Source: Streptomyces sp. NBC_01471
GTDB lineage: Bacteria; Actinomycetota; Actinomycetes; Streptomycetales; Streptomycetaceae
Reading direction: 5' to 3'
DNA: 64,000 nt
NCBI RefSeq assembly: GCF_041438865.1
Contig: NZ_CP109450.1
Coordinates: 2,211,001 to 2,275,000, forward strand
This document shows, piece after piece, positions 9,001 to 16,800 of this stretch. Every line of letters starts with the position of its first letter. The first letter of the stretch is position 1. The notes beneath the pieces were generated by a model. It searched no databases. It was not told the origin of the DNA and worked only from the letters and a program-made list of their open reading frames with translations. Made by a program: the position numbers and the translations under genes.

Positions 9001-11995
9001 TGGCCGGTGGGGTGCTAGGCACGGCGGGAGCGTCCCGCACCGGATTGCTCGCGTTGGGATCATGAGCCGGTGCGTCAGGGGCCGCGAGCCCCTCAAGCGG
9101 TTCGTCCCCCGCGACCGAGCTGGCCGGCGTGTCCGCTCGCCGTCCGGCGGACTCCGCGTCGTCGGACGCCCTGGATCCCAGGGAACTCGGCGCCGTGCTC
9201 TCGGTGCTCTCGGAGTTCACCGACAGCTCGTCGTCCTGCGGCCTGCGGACCCCGGAGCCGGTCGCCGAACGGGTCTGCCGTGCCCGCTCGCTCCCACCGG
9301 ACTCCGGCCGCTGACCGGTGGAGCCGACCGTGCTCGCCTCGGACGCACCGGACCTCGTGGAGCCCTGTGCCGGGCCCTCGGCGCTCACCGGCGGCCGGTC
9401 CGAAGACAGCCTGGGAGCTTCGGACCCGGTCACCGGACGAGACATGCCGGTACGCCCGGACGCGCCACTGGGCGCCTCCCGCTCCAGGCCCTGCCCGGGG
9501 AGCCGTACGCCACCGGCGCCGGTCGTGGTCTCCCGCGCGCCGTTCGTGGACGGGCCGCCCGCGGACGCGCCCGGCGCATCCGTGGACCGAACTCCACCCG
9601 GCGCATCCGTGGACCGGATTCCGCCCGGTACGGCGGTCGACGGGCTGCCGCCGCCCCGCGTCACCGGCGACGCGACCGGCTGCCACGGGCCGCCCGACTC
9701 GTCGAAGCCGGGGTAGCGCTTGACCTGGTGTCCACCAGTCGCTTCGGTGACATCCTCCGCGGGACGCTCCCGGGCGGTCGGCCCGGTTCCCCTCGGCGCC
9801 GTCTCGGCGGGACGTGAGGAGCCCCCGGTACCGACGGGCGCGCCCATGCCCCCGCCGGACTCGCCGCCTTCCTCCCGATGCGTGCCCTGGCCCCCGGACC
9901 GCGAGGACTGGTCCGCCACACTCTGGCCCGGCCCGTCATGAACCTGACGCGCACCCTCACCCTCACCGGACCCGCCACGCACCCCCTGCGGACCGCCCTG
10001 GTCCGCCCCATCGACCGGCCGCGCGTTCTGCGAGCCGCCGTCGGCCGGCACATCCCGTACCGGCCCCTGCGCCCCACCCTCGCCCGGTACGTCCTGGTGC
10101 GAGGGCCGCACCGGTTCCCCGGCGCTCGGGTCCGACCCACCACGGTCAGTGCCCCCGGACGTGACACCCTGGCCCGCCCCGTCGTGGACCCGCTCGCCCA
10201 CCTCGTGCGAGGGCTGCGGGGCCTCGGCGCCCCTGCCATCGTTCGTGACGGCGTTCTGCTCCGGCGCGGACGGGTGCTGCGAGGGCCTGTCGAACCCGGC
10301 CAGCCCCTCATGGCCGGACTGCGGTGTCGACTCCTCGAAGTTCAGGCCGCGCTCGCCCTGCGGCGCGTCGGCGTGCTGGGCGCCCTCCAGCCACGAGTCC
10401 AGCCGGCCACTCTGCGGACCCGGGACCCCGGCCAGGTTGTCCGGGGTCAACGACGCTTCGCCGGAAACCCGCCCGCTGCCCGACGGCGCGTCGGTGCCGG
10501 ACATGCCGGGCACCTCACGGACGTTCGGCGTCCCTTCGTCGCTGCTGAGCCTCGATACCTCGGAAAGGTTGTCGGCACCGCTCCTGCCCGGCAGGGAAGG
10601 GACGCTCGACTCCCCCGACTCGCTCGCTGTGCCCTCGCGCGTCCCGGCCCCTCGCTGGCCGCCGGAACCGCCCGAGGATGAGCCGCTCGATGTCGAGAGA
10701 CCGTCCCTGGTGGCCGAGTAGCCGCCCGACACAGCCGTACCGGAGGACGACTCCGAGCCCGTACCGCGCGACGAGGAGGGCCCTTCCGCGGACAAGCCGT
10801 CCCCGGTGTCCCGCAGCAGCGGCGTCCGGCTGTCGCCGGAGAACGCCGACGGGCTGTATCCGGAACCGCGCGACGATGTGGGCGCGTCCACGGAGAAGCC
10901 GTCGCTCCCGCCGCCGTCCCTGCCCAGCAGGGGCGTCCGGCTGTCGCCTGAGAACCCCGACGAGCTGTACCGACGACCGTCCCCTCCGGCCGACTTCGAC
11001 GGCCCGCCACGCACCGAACCGTCGTCGCCGCCCAGCTCCCAGTAACCGTTGCGGATCTTCGGACCGCGGTTGACCAGCCCGATGTCCTTGAAGCCACCCT
11101 TGCCCGACCCGGCCCCCAGATCGGGCAGTTCGAGCGACGGCGGGTTCCTGAAGTTGCCGAAGTACGAACGGACGCCGCCGTACTTGGCGTTGAAGTTGGC
11201 CTTCGCCGTCGGGATGTGGCCGATCGCACCACCCACCGCACCCGCCAGGAAACCCAGCAGGGGTGAACCCTCCATGTCGAACGCCGCATCGGTGGCCGCC
11301 ATGCCGGCCGCGCCGCCGATACCACCCACGAGCATCTTGCCCAGCAGCGTGCCGATGACCTTCTGGCCAATCTTGCTCAGGCCCGCCCCGGCGAAGAGAC
11401 CACCCGTGATCGCACCATTGATCGCGCCGGCCCCGGCGGCGATGCCAACTTCCTTCCAGTCCAGCGAATGACGCCGGTGCAGGGCGAACTGGATGCCCTG
11501 GATTCCCAGCGACAATCCCGCACCGACCGCGGCGTTGACCCCGGTCGCCATCAACAGGCGCCGCAGGATCATGCCGATCGCCAGCCGGCCCTGGGCGTAG
11601 ATCTCCGGCAGGGCCTCCGGGGCCCACCAGGCGAAGAAGGCGATCTCAGCCGCCATCCACCCCAGCATCGCCAAGATCATGATCTTGGAGTACTGCACGT
11701 TCAGCGCGAACTCGTCCAGGTTGTTGCCGAGTTCCTCCGACGCGTCCGCGACCTTGTCGTAGTTGTCGGCCATCTTCTGGAGATAGGCCTCGAACTGCTC
11801 CGACGTACCACCGGTGACACCGGCCTTGAAGTCCGCCAGCACTTCCCTGGTCGCCGCCGCGGCAGCGCGCATGTCCGCGGCGTAGTCCTTGTGGCGTTGG
11901 GAAAGATCCCAGCACTTGTCCTCGTCGGCCTCGGGCCACTCACCGCCCGCGAGATCGGCGACCCACTTCAGCGCATCCGGCATCATGATGCTCAC
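1..11995 (-). CDS. Giant type VII-linked polymorphic toxin with tandem Scabin/pierisin-like ADP-ribosyltransferase domains (C-terminus beyond left edge)
   Basis: The frame stays open from the GTG at 11995 (GGGGGG about 10 nt upstream) to the window edge, about 3,998 codons, with no stop in frame. The N-terminus (MSIMMPDALKWVADLAGGEW) is a WXG100-like helical domain as in large Streptomyces ESX substrates. Residues about 80-260 contain hydrophobic Gly/Ala-rich helices, and about 330-1000 are a Ser/Gly/Thr-rich linker with short repeats (FSGDSRTPLL units). A long, charged, helix-rich stalk follows, with GGEREL (6723-6778) and GEAHAT-type repeats (about 7005-7085). Two nearly identical ADP-ribosyltransferase domains follow, each with FRWDTRGP, VSTTRD and QQEVAF. 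The architecture (ESX-type head, stalk, C-terminal toxins) is that of a polymorphic toxin. It is the last visible gene of the secretion locus, 88 bp after 12084. The true C-terminus and any immunity gene lie to the left. Secretion and target are inferred. Confidence 0.85.
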   Translation of the reverse strand, partial: MSIMMPDALKWVADLAGGEWPEADEDKCWDLSQRHKDYAADMRAAAAATREVLADFKAGVTGGTSEQFEAYLQKMADNYDKVADASEELGNNLDEFALNVQYSKIMILAMLGWMAAEIAFFAWWAPEALPEIYAQGRLAIGMILRRLLMATGVNAAVGAGLSLGIQGIQFALHRRHSLDWKEVGIAAGAGAINGAITGGLFAGAGLSKIGQKVIGTLLGKMLVGGIGGAAGMAATDAAFDMEGSPLLGFLAGAVGGAIGHIPTAKANFNAKYGGVRSYFGNFRNPPSLELPDLGAGSGKGGFKDIGLVNRGPKIRNGYWELGGDDGSVRGGPSKSAGGDGRRYSSSGFSGDSRTPLLGRDGGGSDGFSVDAPTSSRGSGYSPSAFSGDSRTPLLRDTGDGLSAEGPSSSRGTGSESSSGTAVSGGYSATRDGLSTSSGSSSGGSGGQRGAGTREGTASESGESSVPSLPGRSGADNLSEVSRLSSDEGTPNVREVPGMSGTDAPSGSGRVSGEASLTPDNLAGVPGPQSGRLDSWLEGAQHADAPQGERGLNFEESTPQSGHEGLAGFDRPSQHPSAPEQNAVTNDGRGAEAPQPSHEVGERVHDGAGQGVTSGGTDRGGSDPSAGEPVRPSHQDVPGEGGAQGPVRDVPADGGSQNARPVDGADQGGPQGVRGGSGEGEGARQVHDGPGQSVADQSSRSGGQGTHREEGGESGGGMGAPVGTGGSSRPAETAPRGTGPTARERPAEDVTEATGGHQVKRYPGFDESGGPWQPVASPVTRGGGSPSTAVPGGIRSTDAPGGVRSTDAPGASAGGPSTNGARETTTGAGGVRLPGQGLEREAPSGASGRTGMSRPVTGSEAPRLSSDRPPVSAEGPAQGSTRSGASEASTVGSTGQRPESGGSERARQTRSATGSGVRRPQDDELSVNSESTESTAPSSLGSRASDDAESAGRRADTPASSVAGDEPLEGLAAPDAPAHDPNASNPVRDAPAVPSTPPARVGEGLAQRSEALAEVARESGMSRDMRREFTDAIDEAIANRQWTSVVERLSAFRHTTGAHVLNQRLKAFDSHVERGFDRFEELGVDRAEWQAKVDAVQEARRGEDRDQTDVNLRDYTNFVEQQLPAEVLTGRDAAQPYDATLENLRRELAQTSDPRRARDIDSELNELLDDAAIQDRFDGFRGASTDEVETALLRRVENAATPEQAARAMEQLEQHRTERELQDRLDSILADEAEEAGPGSGHALPSEDDLRARLDTFKGDQDDHAKGLQKRIDGDDAADAARAQEELHEYRMDQGLQGRLDRLRPDGEREAPPSGEELAERLNALGEGTGDARTAQLHQELRDAPDSAEAVRRNDALEDHLAGREKARLERVGQLRGEIDELQAKRNEALLKDMMRPGSRDTGADAEGVGAGRDIDAPPARRPDPESGTAAEMRSRIDELREQLDAALTEREHIQALNVELSQRVDRPDDGRLDRIVDEGLGNEDRGDGSPDSPGKTDVSQLLSLDDLLKDKDLSGPPGGRSDDDAPSDMPGAPSDMPGGAGPAGPAGGSHPAGTPTGSGARAGDGVPARGSREPEGRGATRDEPGDALLGDQLMMAERTPEPPPRELPQEPVATNNRAAYEALGNDARQKAEALSGTGDEAHATGEANATGEAHAKGEVPATGEAHATEGASASGDRQGYRSPTVEDAPEGHADQAEAPTSAGHESEGVREHATAGPGTSEPEAVPTATRTHADETESDFGGERELGGERELGGEREREQDPSPVQTETATALDDVRASAAQRDEAYRRFDAFLGTHPDLSGLPGPADKVREWFADASMEQGQDTGLDELTARIEDQLKAAQQERLAQGVAQLAFEDHVESVTWSRPSFHGGWFSETPQAKQLEDDFMAAAVPRAAEAAGARQAAENDGRQATENGPLDEVVADFRTRYEQAYQDWSADHAAKSAFESATRLYGNDGASNIALGTMQGDRKAIDWYRHQVGRMEQDFIGDWNAAGQDTADARQPAIEETAHDDAQAQTEAPAETQGQAQAQASDRAPEDVQGQERDQAPNAAAEEAQEERSQEERVQEVRDRLGQDLRRNALDLMAQARTGGEFDRKLKQIADFTSPDDWHPEVMLWYKKERQALLDEFTEGLRQMGPRAWDGLSADFERQLAALRRAARTRGLVHQEFSGLTADSAATGTVPELPETHDWMADRNRELRDDYVKARLAEKTAEQAEAWRSEDTTGRRPALVPAPSRIDAGDWRNAAWQDEQIRIYGKYDAEMEQAAKGFSDEQEAARLIATEDGVVEQTAPQEDPFELSDDQQLAFNTAYLAWAAGLEGQRLPEGLRDQVRRSTLDDRAREVFTGADDTQDLPGRLTDAFTREGVRQTVLDRARQTFDAILGDAQEALDKTSGPDTRENLADAFLRAGVRQKALDRARGAVDALAASGHGEEQDPVFAAAAAHVWPLLEERLSSAVAQTLPAGPGLRDNLRDSLDLGTRKWRQALGWAKHALAARVAYEQTRERVDQSLRDIAQRPQEHLNAYAHAQFAAFEAETHERTAAGRDAVGPSRFDASGLHLAPESWDLLRAEAGATLDEAFRGMYDDIFADDSGRTQTRRLDAWHEQADTVLGGLPERVAHQAIREHLVRDARERSGEALDSWQQQHGESDTSSSRLGDLTGAPLTAGVRDRVRMGLARDALDLYEDHFEDNEFGPAGRGGRMKAFHEALRELTGQEQLSARILRESTWQVAKEQGQRVFNDTLADWQEAQPFSVLTPDAIARAREGHEERVETAFASVIGQGLFPLRELSAKTGPWSAALHDMASLLPDHLTFEVEEGAALHAAGQGFTTLLGDRAMAADRLKDIADNFPDDWLGARKLWAPRTLSDAWAQREAATTDAFSAGRAAARAEGQDQDEAVSEAPAEQTSDSIEDAIGDVFDDPSAPGDQSLPSPGRVVVERPPEDVMLDAMNAELARLHHGAGQVDLPSPEELRQWYDVRPFGTAHLSPRQLGEGIAQGLVQREIEARGGREARPWFSGLLRGGAPGEVWGAGLFGPSDAGPSNAGPSGRPAFSRSPSVESEWYPSDDENESGAEFFREEYQRFARETSFVPQPVVGFGESEYGPRPEDLPVARVGELAGDPVTGAGAVRVAYRTDLEPLFRWDTRGPGIIFVEGFRPHNGKRPVSIRAYQADHIHTALVSTTRDGVFGEEGPRPAWSVQGGVTYRYHIDAPGGYDFLASLPLHAYPAQQEVAFWKGIRPEFISRVTLFDGDGNVLGIQWNPGAFAAAEVVGLRRGPGLQLGSGAGFGGVPAGGLSREDLGFLLPEVRRELVRLLPGVRYQPSPDEVVRLHAGLDGWILRQPMRVQGEAIAQTIVDGQPTRRRGGAPGEVWGAGLFGPSDAGQSNAGPSGRPAFSRSPSVESEWYPSDDENESGAEFFREEYQRFARETSFVPQPVVGFGESEYGPRPEDLPVARVGELAGDPVTGAGAVRVAYRTDLEPLFRWDTRGPGIIFVEGFRPHNGKRPVSIRAYQADHIHTALVSTTRDGVFGEEGPRPAWSVQGGVTYRYHIDAPGGYDFLASLPLHAYPAQQEVAFWKGIRPEFISRVTLFDGDGNVLGIQWNPGAFAAAEVVGLRRGPGLQLGSGAGFGGVPAGGLSREDLGFLLPEVRRELVRLLPGVRYQPSPDEVVRLHAGLDGWILRQPMRARGEAIAQTIVDGQPTRRRGGAPGGRPHGGVVELPVGLVPEVRQGVPAGPFVVEQPVEQPPEGSAGPSTAQQPAPVRYEIGTGGDITRPDGRVLGAHGWNRQGLDFVHDGGARLRADTGEIDFTEVPITDDVLVSAPGVPSYVLRPVPPKSAVGDEPAEAGGLFLVPVKADLVTPEPSASAVYLPWPGVLTESVDNLGGLSDTIDTVFSDSDAASATSLEAPQEAGTPTADALADLTRTLPPLPGTRGAFAPLAELTGTGSDRVGGDQDSSPGAPERSLGSISRARTDVPEALQNLEQIRPYDVERGGLARPSAAD
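878..1900 (-). repeat. Tandem repeat copy A: Scabin/pierisin-like ADP-ribosyltransferase domain (C-terminal copy)
   Basis: This is an in-frame 1,023-bp unit (341 codons) of the giant toxin. It encodes YRTDLEPLFRWDTRGP, with the putative NAD-binding Arg at 1556-1558 (residue about 3480). GIIFVEGF follows, then ALVSTTRDG with the STT motif (Ser at 1439-1441), then PAQQEVAFWKGI with Q-x-E at 1289-1297. The R, STT and QxE order with F-x-x-GF and an AFxxGI tail matches the Scabin/pierisin group, whose QxE variant is associated with guanine or DNA substrates. Third positions include many A/T (ATA, ATT, TTT, TTG, GGT), unlike flanking codons. Domain identity rests on motif recognition, and no structure search was run. 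Confidence 0.8.
1901..2923 (-). repeat. Tandem repeat copy B: Scabin/pierisin-like ADP-ribosyltransferase domain (N-terminal copy)
   Basis: This is the second copy of the 1,023-bp unit, directly abutting copy A and lying N-terminal to it in the protein. By eye only three substitutions separate the copies: two near 945-950 versus 1968-1973, and one at 1857 versus 2880. Catalytic motifs are intact: Arg at 2579-2581 (residue about 3139), STT starting at 2462-2464, QQE at 2312-2320. An 18-bp stub of a further unit start remains at 2924-2941, encoding the GGAPG linker motif that also borders the other copies. A related but diverged linker (PSPEELRQWY..GEGIAQGLVQ) precedes it, so modules seem to be exchanged at GGAPG junctions. 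Confidence 0.8.
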
Positions 11996-12050
11996 GCCGA
12001 CGCACCCCCCATCGGCAAGGCATGCGACGACACAGGCCCGGAGGGCAGCA

Positions 12051-12080
12051 GGACAGGACCGAAGAGGACAGGACCGAACA
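12051..12080. repeat. 15-bp tandem direct repeat
   Basis: GGACAGGACCGAAGA and GGACAGGACCGAACA lie back to back in the 88-bp gap between the type VII-associated gene and the giant toxin gene. They could be an operator or slippage; no function can be assigned. Confidence 0.5.
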
Positions 12081-12083
12081 TGA

Positions 12084-12929
12084 TTAGGAGAGCTCCTCCG
12101 CAGGACCCTGCGGCGTCCCGCCGTCTGCCGAGGTCTTCGGCTCCGCGACCGGCAGGATGTCGTCCAGCGCCCCCAGCCAATCGTCCTCGTCGTGCACCAC
12201 GCCGGCGGCCGCGACCGCCTCCCGCAGCGTCCCCGGCTCCACCGTCATGCTCACAGGACCGGAGGCGTTGAGGTAGATCACGTGGTTCTCCGGCAACCGG
12301 TCGAGCAGCTCGGTGGCCCGCATGGTCCGGAAGGACAGCCGCCCCGCGGTGTGCAGGTGGTGGGGAGAGGTGAAGACGGGCACGATGGCGGACTCGTCGT
12401 CCGGCGACACCGCGGAAAGCAGACCGCCGCCGGGCGCGACGAACACCGCCACCTCCGCGGACGCCAGCTCCCGCGTCACCGCGCCCCCCGGGCCGTAACC
12501 GGTCGCCGCTAGTTGCAGCGCGGCGTCCACCGGGTCCTTGGGGGAGGTCCAGCCGAGCGCGACGGGCGAAGGGCGGTACTCCTCGTTGTCACGCCACTCG
12601 ACGACCTCGCCGCGAGCGTCCGAACGCCACTGGCCGGCCAGCGCCCACACCGGCGGGGCGCCCTCGCCCGACCAGGTCGGGTCGATCATGCCGAACCAGT
12701 GGTCCGGGGCCGACCTGGCGGCCTCCCGCACGTGGTCCGGAACTGGAGGCATCCCGTCATCGGCGCGCGCCTCGTCCACCGCACCGGCGGACGCGCCGCG
12801 CGCGTCCCTGGACGCACGCCGCCCTGGACCCGCGGCGGATGCCCTGTCCTCCGCCGTGACCGGCACCATGGGGATGGCCGTAGGGGCGGCGGTTCGTGCG
12901 ACCGCCGCCTCCTCGGATGCGCTGCTCAT
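12084..12929 (-). CDS. Type VII secretion system-associated protein
   Basis: This 281-residue protein belongs to a Streptomyces family annotated as type VII secretion system-associated protein. Conserved stretches are REAARSAPDHWFGMIDP, WALAGQWRSDARGEVVEW, EYRPSPVALGW, DPVDAALQLAATGYGPG, PVFTSPHHL and the SseB-like LNASGPVSMTV. There is no signal peptide or membrane segment. The ATG at 12929 follows the upstream stop by three bases, which suggests coupling. It is encoded directly before the giant toxin, so a chaperone or adaptor role for that substrate is plausible but unproven. Confidence 0.75.
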   Translation of the reverse strand: MSSASEEAAVARTAAPTAIPMVPVTAEDRASAAGPGRRASRDARGASAGAVDEARADDGMPPVPDHVREAARSAPDHWFGMIDPTWSGEGAPPVWALAGQWRSDARGEVVEWRDNEEYRPSPVALGWTSPKDPVDAALQLAATGYGPGGAVTRELASAEVAVFVAPGGGLLSAVSPDDESAIVPVFTSPHHLHTAGRLSFRTMRATELLDRLPENHVIYLNASGPVSMTVEPGTLREAVAAAGVVHDEDDWLGALDDILPVAEPKTSADGGTPQGPAEELS

Positions 12930-12932
12930 CGC

Positions 12933-13298
12933 CTACCCGTTGTACTTCTGCTCAGTCGGCCGCTGACCGGTCTCGGAGGTCAGCCGCTGACCGGTCTCGG
13001 CCGACTCCTGCTCGACGTTCTCCAGCGCGTGTATCAGCTGCGCCACCTCGCCGGTGGTCCGTTCCGCGAGCTTGGCCCCGTCGAACCCGGCACTCGCGGC
13101 GTCCTTGTGCGCGCTGTCGTACTGTTCGTGGAATTTCTTGCCGTTCTTGTCGTCACCGATCACGTCGCCGTACGCGTCGCAGTCCGCGTGGAACCTCTCA
13201 GCGGCCGACTGCACGTGGCCGGTCAGCTCCTGCAACTTGCGCTCAGCCGCCCGCAGCTTCTCCGTGTCGACCCGCATCGGCTCGTTCGATCCGCTCAT
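12933..13298 (-). CDS. WXG100-like small ESX protein
   Basis: This 121-residue helical protein resembles Streptomyces WXG100 proteins in its MRVDTEKLRAAERKLQELTG start and its central DVIGDDKNGKKFHEQY turn. The usual W of the W-x-G turn is replaced (VIG), and the tail QRLTSETGQRPTEQKYNG is short and repetitive. Its ATG overlaps the stop of the upstream YbaB-like gene (ATGA) and has GGAGG six bases upstream, so the two are translationally coupled. It is probably a helical-hairpin substrate or a chaperone partner for the next proteins. Confidence 0.7.
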   Translation of the reverse strand: MSGSNEPMRVDTEKLRAAERKLQELTGHVQSAAERFHADCDAYGDVIGDDKNGKKFHEQYDSAHKDAASAGFDGAKLAERTTGEVAQLIHALENVEQESAETGQRLTSETGQRPTEQKYNG

Positions 13299-13735
13299 GA
13301 CTGGCCTCCTGCCCGCTTCGGGCCGAAGCCGTGCTCGACGTACTCCTTCACCGCGTCCGGGAGCTGGACCTCTTTCGGCATCAGGTCCCGCGGGTCGAAG
13401 TTGCCCTGCACCATGTCGACCGGCGTCATGCCCTCGGGCAGCCGCGCGACGGCCACCTCCATCACCTGCGACAGCGCCTTGGCCCTGGCCTGGTCGAGGG
13501 TGGTGTGAATGACCCTGGCCAGGTCCTTCGGCGCCATGTTGCGGTACGCGCCGGTGGGAAAGTCCAGCGCGATCACCTGGCCCTGCGCGCCCACCGTCGC
13601 CTTCACCACCTGCCGGGGTGCGGTGACCGTGGCCTCGATCTCGTTGATCTGCTGGCGCGTGTCGACTGCCTGCTCACGCGCGTCGCGGTATTCGGCCAGC
13701 AGATCTTCGATCTGCTGGTCGTACGGAGTCGACAT
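13295..13735 (-). CDS. YbaB/EbfC-family (EspL-like) protein in T7SS operon
   Basis: The protein has 146 residues from the ATG at 13735, which has AAGGGA six bases upstream; a longer frame to 13789 lacks such a site. An N-terminal coiled helix (QQIEDLLAEYRDAREQAV) is followed by a beta portion ATVTAPRQVVKATVGAQGQV and a C-terminal helix RVIHTTLDQARAKALSQVMEV, the layout of YbaB/EbfC nucleoid-associated proteins. The mycobacterial ESX-1 protein EspL shares this fold, and such genes recur in actinobacterial ESX loci. It ends in an ATGA overlap with the next gene. It may bind DNA or act as a secretion cofactor. Confidence 0.75.
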   Translation of the reverse strand: MSTPYDQQIEDLLAEYRDAREQAVDTRQQINEIEATVTAPRQVVKATVGAQGQVIALDFPTGAYRNMAPKDLARVIHTTLDQARAKALSQVMEVAVARLPEGMTPVDMVQGNFDPRDLMPKEVQLPDAVKEYVEHGFGPKRAGGQS

Positions 13736-13890
13736 TCCATTCCCTTCAACGCTGTGCACTGCGCCAAGACAGCCGGTCCCGCCAGTCAACCGTGGGTGCC
13801 GCGAAGAACCAACCGAAGCGCAGGTGATCTTGACCGCACGGACAGGTGGTTCTGCCTACTTGGTCAAACCCTTTCCCGCGCCTGCCTGCC

Positions 13891-16800
13891 TCACTTGGAG
13901 CCGCCGCCCCAGATGTCGTCGCTCTGCCGCAGCAGGTCGGCGACGCTGCTCCCGCCGTCCTCGTCGCGCTTCTTGGACCTGCCCTTGCCCTGAGCCGCGC
14001 CGTCCTTCTCCGCGTCGGTGTCCGAGGGGGCGGCGGAGCGCTTCTCCGGCTCGACCCCCGAGCAGGAGAAATCCCTGTGCGGGAGGGCCCCTTCGGCAGC
14101 GGGCTTGGGACGCCAGGCGGGCCGGGCAGGCTCGGCGAACGCCTGGTCCGCGCCGGCGCCACGGGCGATCATGTACGCACTGGCGCCGACCACACCAGCA
14201 GCACCCACCGCCTCCTCGCGGGAGAGCCCGGCGTCCGCCCCGGAGGCCCTGTCCGGCTGGCTCTCCTTCCTTCCGAACAGCGGAAGGAGAGAGGCGTCCC
14301 ACGCGTCGGCGTCGTCGGCCTCACCCGCTGCCCGGGACGCGGCGGCGGGCGTACTCCCGGACTCCGCCGTGGGCGCTGCCGGGCGCGCCCTCGTCGGCGC
14401 CGAGGCCGTCGAGGCGTGCCCCGCCCTGGCGGACGCGGAAGCCGTGGCCGGGGCAGAGGCGGACGCCGTGGCCGGGGCGGAAGCTGACGCCGGGTCGGAA
14501 GCAGACACCGGTGCCGATACGGGCGCCGGCGCGGAGGTGGACGCCGGTGCCGACACTGGCGCGAACGAAGGCGTCGAGGCCGAGGCCGGGGCCGACGGGG
14601 CGGAGGCCTTCGCCGGAGCGGTGGCGGCCACCGGGGCACGCGAGGGGACGGACGCCGACTGGACCGCCTGCTGAACGGCAGGGGACGCGGCCGGCACCTG
14701 GGCCGGAGTCACCGGCACTTGCTGAGCGGACGCGGCGACCGGCACCTGCTGGGCAGGCGCGACGGTCGGAGCGGACACCGCCTGGGCAGGCGCGACGGTC
14801 GGAGCGGACACCGCCTGGGCAGGCGGGGCGGTCGGAGCCGTCACCGGCTGGTGAACGACTGCCGGTGCCTCGCGACTCGTCATCGCCTGCGCCGCCGGGC
14901 TCTGCGTCGCCGACGCGGTGTGGTTCGGCGCGGCCTGCGGGGCGGGGTTCACCGCCGCCGCAGGAACACTCGGCGCCGCCTGCGGGGCGGGGGTCGCCGC
15001 CGTCACAGGAACGCTGGGCGCGGCCTGCGGTCCCGGGGGGCCGCTCTGTGCCGCCTGAGGTACCGCGGACATCGTCGCGGCTGGGCCGGTGGCGGCGTGG
15101 GTGCCGTTCGTGACGCCGGTCTGCGCCGCCGGCGGGGCCGACTGCCGCGCAGCGCCCCAGGAGCCGGCGGCTGCCGCGACGCCTCCCGCCGCAGCGATGC
15201 CTCCGACCGCGGCGGCGCCCCACGCCGACGCCAGGAACGGCTCGCCGCCCAGCACGCCGGCGTCGGCCGCGCCGGTGGCCTGCTGCCCGAAGAGGTCGGT
15301 ACCGCCCAGGCTGAGGCCGCCACCCCCCTGCGGCACGCCGGACGGCGAGCCCACGGGGGCTTCGCTCTGCGCGGCGGGGTCCGACCAGCCCTCGGTGGAA
15401 CCGTGCAGCAGCCCGGAGGCCTCCGAGGGCTCACCGCTCGTGCCGCTGCCCGCGGCACCGGCGCCCATACCCACCATCGGCATCATCGGCATACCGCTCC
15501 CCGACTGCGCCGTCCCACCGGAGGTGCTCGTCTGCGCCGCCTCACCGGCGGTGCCCGTGGGTGCCCCGTCGGCGGACGGTCCGGGCTGTGCGAAGTTCAG
15601 CCCTTCGCCACCCGAGACGGCCCCGCCCGTCGCCTCCGGAGCGGAGTCCAGCCCCGTGCTGCGCCAGGGCGCCGAGTCGCCCTCCAGCAGACCGGAGGCA
15701 TCGGACGGCGCACCCTCCGACCCGCCTCCGCCGGCGCCCGCACCGCCCATGCCACCCATCGGCATCATCGGCATACCGGCACCGCCGGCCTGCTGCGCCG
15801 TTTCCGACCCGCCCGGGGCACTGGAGGACAGTCCGTCGCCGGAGGAGCCAGAGGGACTTCCATTGCTGTCCAACGACAGGCCGTCGGACGGCAGACCCCC
15901 GGAGGACAGACCGCCGGAGGGCAGGCCGGCGGAGGACAGCCCGCGCGGCGAGAAGTCCAGTCCCTCGCCGCCGGGCGCGGCGCCGCCGCCCAACTGCCCG
16001 TTGTCGTCCAGCTCCGTCGAACCGCGCCACGGTGCCGCGTCGCCGTGCAGGAGACCGGAGGCATCGGAGGGCGCACCCTCCGACCCGCCTCCGCCGGCGC
16101 CCGCACCGCCCATGCCACCCATCGGCATCATCGGCATACCGGAACCGCCTGCTCGGGCCGCGCTGTTCGCCCCGCCGGCCTCCGGCGACATCGAGGCCCC
16201 ACCGGGGTAGGCGGAACTCAGGCCGCTGCCCGGAGAGGAAGAGGAGCCAACCCCGTCGGGGGAGCCGGAGGACAGGCCGGTGTCCGGGTAGCTGGAGAGC
16301 CCGCTTGAGCCAGGTGCGTCGATCCCTGAGGTGCTCAGGTTGGGCAGGCTCCCCGATGAGTGCGGGGTGGCGCTGCCGGTGCCGAGGTCCGTCCCCGTGC
16401 CGCCACCGAGGTTCCCGCTGTCGTTCAGACCGAGGTCGCCCGCGTACGGCTTCGGGCTGAGGCCCGTCCCCGTGCCGCCACCGAGGTTCCCGCTGTCGTT
16501 CAGACCGAGGTCGCCCGCGTACGGCTTCGGCGTGTAGTTCGTCTTGGAACTCGGGGCGGAGTTCCTCGTGGACGCGCCACCCAAGCCGAGGTCCGGTCGG
16601 GAGCTCAGATTCGGCATCATCGTGGGCGGGTTCAGGGCCGCGTCCATGGCCGGGTCGGCGACACCGGAGTGGGGCATGGTGCTGCCCGGACTGTTCAGGC
16701 CGGTGTCCGGGTAGGAGGCGGGGCTGAGGCCGCCACTGTTGGGGGAGAGCAGGCTCTTGGCCGTGTAGGGACTGGTCTGCCCGTCGCCGCCCCCGAGCGA

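Noticed and set aside
3533-9817. Very long plus-strand open frames (3533-7324 and 7877-9817)
   Set aside because: They lie antisense to the giant toxin gene, have no ribosome sites or domains and consist of Leu/Val/Arg/Gly-rich sequence produced by high-GC codons read backwards.
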